Source: Pseudomonas sp. 21
Lineage (GTDB): Bacteria; Pseudomonadota; Gammaproteobacteria; Pseudomonadales; Pseudomonadaceae
NCBI RefSeq assembly: GCF_000955805.1
Contig: NZ_JYOA01000003.1
Coordinates: forward strand, 278,203-342,202
Direction: 5' to 3'
DNA length: 64,000 bases
Shown here: in pieces, positions 41,256-54,145 of the stretch
Position numbering within the stretch: the first letter of the stretch is position 1
Layout of the letters: the number at the start of each line of letters is the position of its first letter
Program-made: the position numbers and the translations under genes
The notes under the pieces: model-generated
What the model saw: the letters and a program-made list of their open reading frames with translations, nothing else
Database searches by the model: none
What the model was told of the DNA's origin: nothing

Positions 41256-42002
41256 TCAGCGCTTGGCGAGGTTGGTGGCGTAGCGGTTGATCTGCGGGTT
41301 CCTGGCCACGGTGCAGCTTTGCCCGGCGAGGAACTGCGAGGTCTTCAGGTACTGCTGCTGCGGGTAGTAGGCGAATACGTAGCTGCCGTTCTTCACCGTG
41401 TCGATCAGCTGCTGCGCCACCTGCGGGCGCACGGCCGGGCAACCCAGGCTGCGGCCGAGGCGACCGAGACCGGAGACGACCTTGGGGTCGGCGTAGGCGG
41501 CGGCGTGCATGACGATGGCGCGCTCTTCGCTGTTGTCGTTGAAGCCCGGCTCCAGGCCCAGCAGGCGCAGGGATCGACCGTGCTTGCCGCTGTAGGTCTG
41601 GCCGGTCTGGTAGAGGCCGATGGAGGACTGGTTGCTCTCCGGGCGGTTGGAGAAGGAGGTGGCCATGTCCTCGCCACTCTTCTTGCCGTGGGCGACCCAC
41701 TCTTCGAAGAGCAACTTGCGCTGCTTCAGGTCGAAGACCCAGAGGCGCTTGTCGCGGGATGGCTTGGAGTAGTCGATCACCGTCAGCAGGCGGTTCTGGC
41801 CGCCCAACTGGGTGCTGGCGCATTGCAGCGCGCTGAGCGCCAGGCGCAGGGTCTCGGTGTTGGTTGCCGGCGCGAGGCGGTGCAGTTCCTCGGCGGTGGG
41901 CAGGGCGGCAGCGGACACGGCCTGCCAGCTACCGATCGCGAAGAGCGCGGTACTGGCGAGCGAAATCCGGAAGAACCCCCGTAACTTCAAAAAAGTCAGC
42001 AT
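41256..42002 (-). CDS. YkuD_2-type murein L,D-transpeptidase catalytic-domain protein
   Basis: 248 aa. Signal sequence (about 1-32), then the family core VIDYSKPSRDKRLWVFDLKQRKLLFEEWVAHGKKSG, IVMHAAAYADPKVVSGLGRLGRSLGCPAVRP (His and Cys of the active site). Likely acts on peptidoglycan cross-links in the periplasm. Confidence 0.9.
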   Translation of the reverse strand: MLTFLKLRGFFRISLASTALFAIGSWQAVSAAALPTAEELHRLAPATNTETLRLALSALQCASTQLGGQNRLLTVIDYSKPSRDKRLWVFDLKQRKLLFEEWVAHGKKSGEDMATSFSNRPESNQSSIGLYQTGQTYSGKHGRSLRLLGLEPGFNDNSEERAIVMHAAAYADPKVVSGLGRLGRSLGCPAVRPQVAQQLIDTVKNGSYVFAYYPQQQYLKTSQFLAGQSCTVARNPQINRYATNLAKR

Positions 42003-42379
42003 GAATACAACATTCCCGTTGAATCGATATGGTTTTTTCTGGGAAACGCCGCATTGTGCGCGATTTTTGACCAGTGATGTGGCTGTTTTTTAATCAAGTA
42101 TGGTTCCGCCCGTCGGTAATTACGAACTTTGCAGCGCGATAAAATGCCGCGAGACGGTGAGTTTCCTTGCGCAGAGGCGACAGGGAACTCACCCCGGACA
42201 GGCACCTTGACTCCTTGTGTTTCGAGATTCTTCGGCTGCTTGCACGGCTGGCTTGAGGCGGTCTGTCCGTTGGCGAGTGCTGGCAGTTTGAAGGGCGCGG
42301 GGGAGGGGCGGTGCAGTGGAATGATGAAGATGCTGTAGGGGAAATCCGGAGCGCCCGGGCGTCGCTCCGGCCCATGGCG
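42003..42379. other. Intergenic, no gene
   Basis: 377 bases. One hairpin-capable inverted repeat GTGAGTTTCC / GGGAACTCAC (42157-42192) with a G-T pair. No coding or RNA gene recognised. Confidence 0.5.
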
Positions 42380-43432
42380 TTACTGCACGCTCTGGTTATT
42401 GACCGGCTTCTGCTCGGCCTTGCGGTCGTTGGTGGTGATCACGGTGAAGTCCGGGTTGCTGCGCATGTCGCGGGTGGATGGCAGGTCGGTGATCACCAGG
42501 GTGCTGCCCACGTCCATGCTGGCCAGCAGGTTGCGCAGGAACTCGCGGTCGAGGCTGAACTTGCCCAGTTGCTCGGCGGGTGAGAGGCCGCGCTGTGGAT
42601 CGCTGACCTGCACACTGGTCCAGCGCAGGTTCGGGCTCTCGCTGTCGATCTCGGCCTGGGAGGGTTTCTCCATCAGGGAGAAGGCGGCGACACCGGTCTT
42701 TTCCTCCGGGTGCTCGAAGGCCACGGGCGCGGTGCCGATCTGCAGGCCGCCACGGTAGACGTAGAGGCGGCGGTCGGCACGGCTTACCAGTACGGAGACC
42801 GGGCCCTTCTCCGCACCCGGGTCGCTCCAGAACGGTACCACCATGCCGCTGTCGTCATGCGGGCCGGCGGCGCGGCCGTCGCTGACGATAGGCGCGAGCA
42901 GGCCGGGGTGGTAGACCTCCACCGGCGAGCTCTTGGCGTCGGAGATGATCACGGTGGTCGAGGTGAAACCGGTGACTTCGTAGAGCTTCTTGGCGAAGGC
43001 CATGGGCAGGCGGATGCAGCCGTGGGAGGCCGGGTAGCCGGGCAGGTTGCCGGCGTGCAGGGCGATGCCGTCCCAGGTCAGGCGCTGCATGTAGGGCATG
43101 GGCGCGCTGTTGTAGAGGTCGGAGTGGTATTCGACCTTCTTCTGCAGGATGGAGAACACGCCGGTGGGGGTTTCCTTGCCTTTCTTGCCGGTGCTCACCG
43201 TGGCCACGCCGATGGCGATGCCGTTGCGGTACACGTAGGCGCGCTGCTCGGTGAGGCTGACCACCAGGGTGACCGGGCCCGCCGGGGAGATTTCCGGGTA
43301 CCAGAGAAACTGGCCGGGCTTGAGTGTCTTCAGCGCGGCCTGCAGGTCCGAAAGCGGCGAGGGCTTGCCCGGATTGGCAAAGGCGACGCTGGCGCTCAGG
43401 GCGATCAGCAGGGCAACCGACAGTTTCTTCAT
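42380..43432 (-). CDS. L,D-transpeptidase (YkuD domain)
   Basis: 350 aa. Signal peptide MKKLSVALLIALSASVAFA, then a YkuD domain with ALHAGNLPGYPASHGCIRLPMAFAKKLYEV (catalytic His and Cys). A second half (about 190-340) repeats part of the fold (VSVLVSRADRRLYVYRGGLQIG resembles VTLVVSLTEQRAYVYRNGIAIG) without the catalytic motif, suggesting an internal duplication. AAGGAAAGG precedes the ATG. Confidence 0.9.
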   Translation of the reverse strand: MKKLSVALLIALSASVAFANPGKPSPLSDLQAALKTLKPGQFLWYPEISPAGPVTLVVSLTEQRAYVYRNGIAIGVATVSTGKKGKETPTGVFSILQKKVEYHSDLYNSAPMPYMQRLTWDGIALHAGNLPGYPASHGCIRLPMAFAKKLYEVTGFTSTTVIISDAKSSPVEVYHPGLLAPIVSDGRAAGPHDDSGMVVPFWSDPGAEKGPVSVLVSRADRRLYVYRGGLQIGTAPVAFEHPEEKTGVAAFSLMEKPSQAEIDSESPNLRWTSVQVSDPQRGLSPAEQLGKFSLDREFLRNLLASMDVGSTLVITDLPSTRDMRSNPDFTVITTNDRKAEQKPVNNQSVQ

Positions 43433-43550
43433 TACCTTTCCTTGGATCGCGGGCATGGCTGGGAGATTAGCCAAGCGGTGGCGAAGGCTGCAAACCGCCG
43501 GGCTGAACGGTCTGCGTAGGACTCTTCGGAATGTTGCGCGGGGCGCGGTA

Positions 43551-43629
43551 TGTAGGAGCGAGCTTGCTCGCGAACCGCCCGGACGCCGTGCTCGCCGGCA
43601 AGATTGTTCGCGAGCAAGCTCGCTCCTGC
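43551..43629. repeat. REP inverted pair
   Basis: Left arm TGTAGGAGCGAGCTTGCTCG, inverted right arm ending CTCGCTCCTGCA, immediately 3' of rsuA. Confidence 0.95.
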
Positions 43630-43639
43630 AAAGGGCGGC

Positions 43640-44335
43640 TCAGCCCAGGTCGGCGATTTCCTGCGCGGTCAGCGTACGGTATTCGCCCGGTTGCAGGGCC
43701 GGGTCGAGCTGCAGGCTGCCCATGCTCTCGCGGTGCAGGCGGGTCACCTTGTTCTGGAAGTGGCCGAACATGCGCTTCACCTGGTGGTAGCGGCCTTCGT
43801 GGAGGGTCAGGCGCGCGGCATGGGTATCGAGGATTTCCAGCTGGGCGGGCAGGGTGGTGAGGTCTTCGAAGGCGAAGTACAGGCCCTGTTCGAAGGTCGC
43901 GATGTAGCGTTCCTCGATCGGGTCTTCGGTCTCGACGTAGTAGACCTTGGGCAGCTTGCGCCCCGGCAGCGTCATGCGTCGCGACCATTGCCCGTCGTTG
44001 GTGATCAGCAGCAGGCCGGTGGTGTTGTAGTCCAGGCGGCCGCCGATGTGCAGCTCGTGCTTGTCCGGCTCGTCCAGTAGGTCGAGCACGGTGCGGTGCT
44101 CGGCGTCGCGGGTGGCGCTGACGCAGCCGGCGGGTTTGTGCAGCATGAAGTAGCGCGCCGGCTTGCCGGCCTGCAGCAGGTCATCGTCCAGCTCCACGCG
44201 GGAGAACTCGCGCACCTCGTGGCGTCCGTCGCGTACCACCTGGCCATCGACTCGCAGGCGGCCCTCGGCAAGCAGCTGGCGGGCCTGCTGGCGGTTCAGG
44301 TGGGGCAGGTTGGCAATGAAGCGGTCCAGGCGCAT
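43640..44335 (-). CDS. rsuA: 16S rRNA pseudouridine(516) synthase RsuA
   Basis: 231 aa. N-terminal S4 RNA-binding domain (RLDRFIANLPHLNRQQARQLLAEGRLRVDG), then the synthase domain with HIGGRLDYNTTGLLL (catalytic D102) and EGRYHQVKRMFGH. Overlaps the upstream CWC gene (ATGA). Confidence 0.93.
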   Translation of the reverse strand: MRLDRFIANLPHLNRQQARQLLAEGRLRVDGQVVRDGRHEVREFSRVELDDDLLQAGKPARYFMLHKPAGCVSATRDAEHRTVLDLLDEPDKHELHIGGRLDYNTTGLLLITNDGQWSRRMTLPGRKLPKVYYVETEDPIEERYIATFEQGLYFAFEDLTTLPAQLEILDTHAARLTLHEGRYHQVKRMFGHFQNKVTRLHRESMGSLQLDPALQPGEYRTLTAQEIADLG

Positions 44336-44550
44336 CAGGCGTTCCCGGAGTCCTTCAGCCCTGCTGCGCAGCGCGGGCACAGGCAGGCGCGGTCGATCAG
44401 CTCTGGCGGGATGCGCTCCAGTGCCTCGCGGTCGATGGGCGTGCTGAAGCACCAGCAACTCTGGCCCAGCAGCGCCGGATCGGCCTGGGTGCAGCGGTTG
44501 GATTGGCCGCAGAGCGGGCAGCGGCTGGGATCGGGAGTGGCGTCGTTCAT
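44335..44550 (-). CDS. Cysteine-rich CWC family protein
   Basis: 71 aa with Cys in CPLCGQSNRC, SCWCF and CLCPRC, the zinc-binding-like pattern of the CWC family often found beside rsuA. Function unknown. Stop overlaps the rsuA start. Confidence 0.88.
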   Translation of the reverse strand: MNDATPDPSRCPLCGQSNRCTQADPALLGQSCWCFSTPIDREALERIPPELIDRACLCPRCAAGLKDSGNA

Positions 44551-44648
44551 GGCCGGTCAGGGCAGGAAATGGCGGTGAGGCGGACGCACAGGGTGCAGCG
44601 CCGACCCGTATCGCGCAAGCGGATTCGGATCGGCGCGGCGGGGGCCGG

Positions 44649-45482
44649 TCAGGGGATTTCGATGCGCTCGATCCAGGGCTCCAGGCGACGGCCGAAGACG
44701 ACGTCGGCGACGAAGGGCTGGGGCAGGCCTTCCGCGGTCCGGTGGGACTGCTGCGTGATCTCGTCCAGGCGTTCGCGCCACTGGTAGGGCACGTTGATGC
44801 TGTCGGAGCCGATGTCGCTGGCGGTGCCGCCCAGCGTCCAGATGTGCTGGTAGTAATTGGAGATGGGGCGCACGCGGCCATGAATGATCAGGTAGCGCTG
44901 GCGGTCGGGATACTGGCTGCGCAGGGCCTGGAGATCCAGGCCAACGTCCTTGAGCAGCAGGCGCGTGTCGGTCTTCTCCTCGCTGTCCAGCTCGCGGCGG
45001 ATGAAGTCGCGCTCGTCCGCCAGGCGCGCGTTCTGCGGCGCGGCGTCGGCGGCCTGGCGAGCCTGGTCGAGGCGCTTGCGCGTCAGCTGTACTTCGCGCT
45101 CGTACAGCGGGCCGGCCAGTTCCAGTACCAGCAGGGCGTTGCGCGATTGCTGGCGGCCGAAGTGCCGGGCGCTGTCGTCGTCCACCTGAGCGGGCATGCT
45201 GAAGCCCAGGCTGGCCATCTTCTGCCCGTCGATGGCCGGCAGCCAGCCACGGTTGTGCCGGGTGCCTTCATCACGCGTGGGGGTGCGCCAGCGCAGGCGC
45301 AGGCTCAGGCCGCTGTTTTCGTTGTGCCAGGTGTTGTTGCGGATCAGCTCGCGCTGGTTGAGGGGCAGTCTGCTGTCGGGCTCGGCCGAACGGTTCCAGG
45401 CGACGCCGCCCAGGGCCACGGCGTTGACCAGCAGGATCAGGCCGACGCCGCCGGCCAGGGCATGGGTGCGCGTCCAGTTCAT
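44649..45482 (-). CDS. DUF4824-like protein
   Basis: 277 aa. One N-terminal membrane helix (HALAGGVGLILLVNAVALGGVAW), then a periplasmic domain (LIRNNTWHNENSGLSLRLRWRTP, LLVLELAGPLYEREVQLTRKRLDQA, YLIIHGRVRP). Typically paired with DUF2157 membrane proteins, as here (four-base overlap). Function unknown. Confidence 0.75.
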   Translation of the reverse strand: MNWTRTHALAGGVGLILLVNAVALGGVAWNRSAEPDSRLPLNQRELIRNNTWHNENSGLSLRLRWRTPTRDEGTRHNRGWLPAIDGQKMASLGFSMPAQVDDDSARHFGRQQSRNALLVLELAGPLYEREVQLTRKRLDQARQAADAAPQNARLADERDFIRRELDSEEKTDTRLLLKDVGLDLQALRSQYPDRQRYLIIHGRVRPISNYYQHIWTLGGTASDIGSDSINVPYQWRERLDEITQQSHRTAEGLPQPFVADVVFGRRLEPWIERIEIP

Positions 45483-46555
45483 GACGACGTCCCTCCCAGC
45501 AGGCCATGGGCACGGCGCAGGCGCCGCAGTACCAGCAGGATCAGCACGGCGCACAGGCCCAGCACGAGGAAGAACAGGTACTTGGGCATGACCTCCCACC
45601 ACCAGTCGAAGAACTTGGTGTAGAGGAAGATCACGAAGAAGGTCAGCCCGGTGTTCACCACTTCCGGCCATTCGCGACGCGCACCCAGCCAGATGACCAG
45701 CGCCGAGGCAATGAAACCGAGCACCTGGTAGAGGTTCTCCACCGTGGTGATGCTCAGCGGCAGGTAGCTGCTGCCGCCCCAGTTGGCCAGCACCAGCATC
45801 GGCAGGAACAGCCCGAGCAGGCCGAATATCCGGTAGATCGCGGCGAAGCCGTCGAAGCGGTTCTGCGCGATGAACGAGGGGATGAGGAAGATCAGCAGCG
45901 CAGCGGGGAAGAAGTTCTCCGGGCGCTCGCCCACATCCAGCCAGTAGACGCCGCTCCAGGTACCGACCCGCGCGGCGACGTAGCCCATCACGCAGATCAG
46001 CGCGGCGGCCAGCAGCAGGCGGGTGTTGCAGGTGTAGGCGAGCAGCAGGGCATAGGCGGCCCAGGGCAGAAGGGCCTTGTCCGAGGGCGTGATGTTGAAG
46101 ATCTGCCCGACCATGACGACGTTCAGCACCAGGCAGGCGAAGGCCAGCATGGCGCCGAGCTTGGCGAAGTAGCCGGAGGCGTCGCGGCGTTGCAGGAAGA
46201 GCGTCAGCAGCAGGCTGACCACGGCAGCGGCGATGAGGGTGAGCACCTGGGCGGTTTCCGCGAACAGGCCCCAGAATTGGTAGAACAGGAAGAACAGGCT
46301 GGCGGCCAGCGCCAGCGCGCCAAGGAAGGACGCGATGCGCATGCTCAGGGAGAGACGGTGGTCCTGGCTGTCGCGGTCGATGTCGAAGCGCGCGCGGTAG
46401 TCGGCGAGCAGGCGTTGCTGGTGGTCGTGCAGGCGGTCGCGCTGGGTGGTGTCGAGGACGAGAGCACCCTCGTCGTGCAGGCGGCGCAGCTCGCGGTCGA
46501 AGGCCAGGATATCGTCGACGCGGTGCTGCGCCTGCTGGTGGCTGAGGTCGGGCAT
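45479..46555 (-). CDS. DUF2157 membrane protein
   Basis: 358 aa. A soluble N-terminal helix bundle (about 1-70) is followed by roughly ten hydrophobic segments (for example IASFLGALALAASLFFLFYQFWGLF). Conserved in many Gram-negative bacteria with no known role. Overlaps the DUF4824-like gene. Confidence 0.85.
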   Translation of the reverse strand: MPDLSHQQAQHRVDDILAFDRELRRLHDEGALVLDTTQRDRLHDHQQRLLADYRARFDIDRDSQDHRLSLSMRIASFLGALALAASLFFLFYQFWGLFAETAQVLTLIAAAVVSLLLTLFLQRRDASGYFAKLGAMLAFACLVLNVVMVGQIFNITPSDKALLPWAAYALLLAYTCNTRLLLAAALICVMGYVAARVGTWSGVYWLDVGERPENFFPAALLIFLIPSFIAQNRFDGFAAIYRIFGLLGLFLPMLVLANWGGSSYLPLSITTVENLYQVLGFIASALVIWLGARREWPEVVNTGLTFFVIFLYTKFFDWWWEVMPKYLFFLVLGLCAVLILLVLRRLRRAHGLLGGTSS

Positions 46556-46718
46556 GACCGGTCCTTGCGGCGGGTGATACCTCGACTCTAGCTGGTGGCG
46601 TGAAAGGGTTCCATGGGGTTGCAGATAACCATTTGTGCGTGGGCGGGCCATCGCGGACGGAGTCCGCTCCCACGCGATGCCCGCCATCTGCGCCCACACA
46701 CCCGTGATGCCGCTGTAC

Positions 46719-46803
46719 TTGTAGGAGCGAGCTTGCTCGCGAACAGCCTCCGCAGCGGGGCGTATTCGCGAGCAAGGACTGGGCGTTCCCCTCGCTCCTG
46801 CAA
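46719..46803. repeat. REP pair, variant with GGGGAACGCCC insert
   Basis: Left arm TGTAGGAGCGAGCTTGCTCG; the right arm has an extra GGACTGGGCGTTCCCC block before CTCGCTCCTGCA. The same subtype is the one inserted in the carboxylase gene. A second palindrome lies at 46641-46683. Confidence 0.9.
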
Positions 46804-46810
46804 AAATCAC

Positions 46811-48619
46811 TCAGCGGCGGCTCTGCAGCCACGCCCGCCAACCGCCGAAGCGGCTGATGTCCTCGGCGCCGTCCAGGCCCCAGGCGTCGCAGATGAAGCC
46901 GGTCTCCCAGCTGCCATCCTCCAGCTGCACCTTGCCCAGCCCCAGCGGCGCCGGGATGCCGGTGAGGAAGGAGCCCAGCTCGGCGCTGGGCAGCTCCCAG
47001 ACTTCCACTTCGATGGCCACGCCGCCGTCGGCCACACGCAGCATGCCGGGGCGCAGCGGTGGGCCGCCGGCGAGGGCGTAGAGCTTGTAAGCCGGGGCGC
47101 TTCGGGTGGCACGCAGCAGGCGCGCGCTGCGCTGGCGCAGTTGCCAGTTCAGCGCCAGGCCGTCGAGGTGCGCGCCACACACGACCAGGCGAGCGCGGTC
47201 GTTGCGCGCGGCGTTGGCGGAGGAGGCCGGGGCGATGGCGTTGCCACCGGTGAGCGGCAGGTTGTGCTGGCGCTGCAGCGCATCGGCCACGCCGAGCAGA
47301 TACTGGTCGGTGAAGGCGCGGCCGAACAGGGTCACGCCCCAGGGCAGGCCGTTGCCCATGATCGCGCTGGGCACGGCGACGGCGGCGTAGTCCAGCAGGT
47401 TCATGAAGTTGGTGTAGTAGCCCAGGTCGGAATTGCGCTTCACCGGTTCGGCGTGTAACTCGTCCAGCGTCACCGGGCGGCCGATGGTGGGCGTCAGTAC
47501 GCAGTCGAGGTTGGCGAGGATCGCGTCGCATTGTGCCTTGAGCTCCTGCAGCCGGTACTGCGCGCGGAACGCCTGCACGGCGGTGGCGCCGGGAGCTTTC
47601 GCCAGCACGTCGCGGATCACTGGCAGCACGGCTTGCGGGTCGCGCTCGATCAGCTCGCCGGCCACGCTGTAGCGTTCGGCGACCCACGGACCTTCATAGA
47701 GCAGGCGCGCGGCTTCGAGGAAGGGCGCGAAGTCGATCTCCCGAGCCTCGCCGCCCAGCGCCTTGAGCTGGTCGAGGGCATCGGTGAACAGCACCGGGCC
47801 TTCGTGGCAGCCGAAGAACTCCAGCTGGTCGGCGCGCGGCACGCCGAAGCGGAACGGCCTGGGTGCACCGAAGGCGCTGGCGTCGTTCCAGGCGGGATTG
47901 GCGCGGCTGTAGCCGTCCCGTGGATCGAGCTTTGCCGTGAGAGCGAGCAGCTCGCTGGCCTCGGCGGCACTGGCGGTGAAGTAGGTGATGCAGTCCAGGG
48001 TGCGGCAGGCCGGTACCAGGCCCTGGTTGGACAGCAGCCCCTTGCTCGGTTTCAGCCCGAGCAGGCCGTTGAGCGCCGCCGGCACGCGACCGGAGCCGGC
48101 GGTGTCGGTACCCAGGGCGAAGCTCGCCACGCCCAGCGCCACGGCCAGCGAGGAACCGGCGCTGGAGCCGCCCGACGGGTACTCGGGCAGCACGCTGTTG
48201 CGGCATTCGCCATAGGGCGAGCGGGTGCCGTTGAGGCCGGTGGCGAACTGGTCGAGGTTGGTCTTGCCCAGCGGGATGGCGCCCAGGTCGATCAGTTGCT
48301 GCACCAGCGTCGCGGAAGATTCCGGTGTGTAGGCGAAGGCCGGGCAGGCGGCGGTGGTGGGGATGCCGGCAAGGTCGATGTTGTCCTTGATGGCGAAGGG
48401 AATGCCGTAGAGCGGCAGGCTGTCCGGCGATTTCTCATCCAGCGAGGCGAGGTACGGCTCCAGCTCTTCCAGGCTCAGCAGGTGGATGAACAGGTGGTAG
48501 TCCGGGTTCAGCGCGGCGGCCTTGTTGCGCAGTTCGGCGATCAGCTGGCGCGGGGTGGCACGGCCCTCGCGGTAGGCGGTGCGCAGGGTGGTGAGGCGGA
48601 GGTCGAAGGTGGTGGGCAT
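46811..48619 (-). CDS. atzF: Allophanate hydrolase
   Basis: 602 aa. Amidase-signature domain with the Ser-Ser-Lys triad: K in PFAIKDNIDLAG, S in YPSGGSSAGSSLAVA, S in GTDTAGSGRVPAA. The C-terminal domain (about 470-602, ending GGWRAWLQSRR) has the allophanate-decarboxylating fold. Converts allophanate to ammonia and CO2, the last step of the guanidine/urea route. Last gene of the operon. Confidence 0.94.
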   Translation of the reverse strand: MPTTFDLRLTTLRTAYREGRATPRQLIAELRNKAAALNPDYHLFIHLLSLEELEPYLASLDEKSPDSLPLYGIPFAIKDNIDLAGIPTTAACPAFAYTPESSATLVQQLIDLGAIPLGKTNLDQFATGLNGTRSPYGECRNSVLPEYPSGGSSAGSSLAVALGVASFALGTDTAGSGRVPAALNGLLGLKPSKGLLSNQGLVPACRTLDCITYFTASAAEASELLALTAKLDPRDGYSRANPAWNDASAFGAPRPFRFGVPRADQLEFFGCHEGPVLFTDALDQLKALGGEAREIDFAPFLEAARLLYEGPWVAERYSVAGELIERDPQAVLPVIRDVLAKAPGATAVQAFRAQYRLQELKAQCDAILANLDCVLTPTIGRPVTLDELHAEPVKRNSDLGYYTNFMNLLDYAAVAVPSAIMGNGLPWGVTLFGRAFTDQYLLGVADALQRQHNLPLTGGNAIAPASSANAARNDRARLVVCGAHLDGLALNWQLRQRSARLLRATRSAPAYKLYALAGGPPLRPGMLRVADGGVAIEVEVWELPSAELGSFLTGIPAPLGLGKVQLEDGSWETGFICDAWGLDGAEDISRFGGWRAWLQSRR

Positions 48620-48642
48620 GGTTGGGGTTCCTGTGCTGGGCG

Positions 48643-48812
48643 GCTACCCTCTCCCCGGCCCTCTCCCTGAAGGGAGAGGGGGAAGAGCAGTCCGCCGTAG
48701 TGTCGAGTTCAATCCACAGGCAGGGCTGTGGATTCAGGATGAATCGGATATTTCGCCCTGCTCGGAACGGCCCCCTCTCCCGCTTGCGGGAGAGGGTTGG
48801 GGAGAGGGCGCT
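48643..48812. repeat. Two copies of a CCCTCTCC palindromic repeat
   Basis: 48643-48682 (CCCTCTCCC-TGAA-GGGAGAGGG) and 48770-48812 (CCCTCTCCCGC-TT-GCGGGAGAGGG plus GGGGAGAGGG) fill the 205-base gap between the carboxylase and hydrolase genes. Hairpins may modulate the downstream mRNA. Confidence 0.85.
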
Positions 48813-48824
48813 TTTCAGGTCGCG

Positions 48825-52505
<3,681 letters not shown>

Positions 52506-52587
52506 GAGGGCGTCCCCATGGGGTGGCGGGCCGTCCCGCCGTCATTCGGTGCGCACCACGGTCGTCCGTGGCGCAGACGTGCTCTTC

Positions 52588-52667
52588 GTAGGAGCGAGCT
52601 TGCTCGCGAACCTTGCTTAGCTCCGGGGCTCGGGCGAAGTCTGTTCGCGAGCAAGCTCGCTCCTACG
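52588..52667. repeat. REP inverted pair
   Basis: Between the carboxylase start and the DUF1989 gene; arms GTAGGAGCGAGCTTGCTCGC and its inverse ending CTCCTAC. The gap 52506-52768 has no gene. Confidence 0.95.
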
Positions 52668-52768
52668 GGTTCTCAGTGCCGGGCTGCACTGGGCGCTGCG
52701 GCTCTGGCTCAGGACGTACAGCCAGCGCCGCAGCACTTGCAGCTTTCCGCCTGCCGCTTGCAGCCGCT

Positions 52769-53404
52769 TCACTCCCATACCAGCAGCTCCGCCGGCGTCG
52801 GGTTCCAGCCGTTGCAGGGGTTGTTGAGCTGCGGGCAATTGGAGATCAGGACGATCACGTCCATGTGCGCGAGCAGCTCGACGTACTTGCCGGCGCCGGA
52901 GATGCCATCCTCGAAGGTCAGCCCGCCTTCGGCGGTGACCGGCACGTTCATGAAGAAGTTGATGTTGTGGCTGATGTCGGCCTTGCCCAGGCGGCCGTCG
53001 TGCAGGCTGGCGCGCAGGAAGTTGTCGCGGCAGCTGTGCATGTAGCGCTTGTCCAGGGCGTAGCGCACGGTGTTGCTCTCCTGGGCGCAGGCGCCGCCGA
53101 GGGTGTCGTGGCGGCCGCAGGTGTCGGCGACGATGCTCAGCATCGGGTTGCCGAGGTTGGAATACAGCACGCTGCCGGCGCTGAGGTAGACCTGCCCCTG
53201 CTTGCGCAGGGTGCGCTGCACGTCGTAGCGCTCGCGCGGGTTGGCGGCGCTGAAGAACAGCGTGTCCACCGCCTGGTTGCCTTCCAGGTCGAGGATGCGC
53301 AGGGTCTGTCCGGCCTTGAGCTCGGTGAGGCTGGGTTCGCCGGCCGGGATCAGGGTGCGCGAGACGCAGGCTTCGGGGTGTTTGTCGCTGGGGACGATGG
53401 GCAT
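52769..53404 (-). CDS. DUF1989 carboxyguanidine deiminase subunit (UAAP2)
   Basis: 211 aa. DUF1989 motifs: GQTLRILDLEGNQAVDTLFF, GSVLYSNLGNPMLSIVADTCGRHDTLGGAC, NFLRASLHDGRLGKADISHNINFFMNVPV, and the C-terminal CNGWNPTPAELLVW. With the neighbouring paralogue it forms the carboxyguanidine deiminase (CgdAB) in guanidine-degrading operons. AAGGAG precedes the ATG. Confidence 0.9.
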   Translation of the reverse strand: MPIVPSDKHPEACVSRTLIPAGEPSLTELKAGQTLRILDLEGNQAVDTLFFSAANPRERYDVQRTLRKQGQVYLSAGSVLYSNLGNPMLSIVADTCGRHDTLGGACAQESNTVRYALDKRYMHSCRDNFLRASLHDGRLGKADISHNINFFMNVPVTAEGGLTFEDGISGAGKYVELLAHMDVIVLISNCPQLNNPCNGWNPTPAELLVWE

Positions 53405-53415
53405 GCTCGCGCTCC

Positions 53416-54135
53416 TTACAGGTACTGGCGTTCGGTGTTGTGGAAGCCGCGGCCGTTCTCCGGGCGGGACGTACGGCAAAGCACGCTGATGCCGTCGGCG
53501 GCGACCTGCTGCCAGGTCAGGCCGATGGGCTTGGGCGCGTACTGCGGGTTCGGGTCCAGCGGGTGCTGCAGGGCGGTGAGCACCACCAGCGTGTCCATCG
53601 GTGCGTAGAGCTCGATGGAGTCGCCGGCCCTGGAGTTGCCCTGGGCGAAGCGGAAGCAGCCGTCGGCGTCGACGTCCACGCGGCTGAACAGGTTCAGGCA
53701 CATCAGCAGGTCCTGCAGGCGCATGTCCCACTTGCCCATTTCCACCAGCAGGTTGTCCACGCCGTTGCGATGGAAGCCGTTGCGCAGTTCCTGGTAGCGG
53801 CCCGCGCCGTATTTCTCCTGCACTTCGGCGGCGTTCAGCACGCCGCCGAAGCTGTCGTGCCAGCCACAGCTGTCGGCGGTGATGGCGGCGAGCACGCGGC
53901 CCATGTCCGAGTACAGGCAGTGGCCGGCGGTGAGCCTGGCGGTGTGCTGGCACTTGAGGCTGTCGGGCAGGTTCAGCCGCTCGCTTTTCTCGGCGGCGTT
54001 GAACAGCAGCAGGCTGACGTTGCCGCCGCCTTCGATGTCGGTCAGGCGCAGCACCTGGCCGCGCTTGAGGACGAAGGAGGTATGGCCGCCGCCGGGGACG
54101 GTTTCTTCGTAGAGGGTGGTGCGCAATTCGTTCAT
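53416..54135 (-). CDS. DUF1989 carboxyguanidine deiminase subunit (UAAP1)
   Basis: 239 aa. Paralogue of the next gene: VPGGGHTSFVLKRGQVLRLTDIEGGGNVSLLLF, GHCLYSDMGRVLAAITADSCGWHDSFGG, DLLMCLNLFSRVDVDADG. Metal-ligand Cys/His pattern intact. Located between the ABC ATPase and the second subunit, 11 bases before it. Confidence 0.9.
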   Translation of the reverse strand: MNELRTTLYEETVPGGGHTSFVLKRGQVLRLTDIEGGGNVSLLLFNAAEKSERLNLPDSLKCQHTARLTAGHCLYSDMGRVLAAITADSCGWHDSFGGVLNAAEVQEKYGAGRYQELRNGFHRNGVDNLLVEMGKWDMRLQDLLMCLNLFSRVDVDADGCFRFAQGNSRAGDSIELYAPMDTLVVLTALQHPLDPNPQYAPKPIGLTWQQVAADGISVLCRTSRPENGRGFHNTERQYL

Positions 54136-54145
54136 GGCGGGCTCC

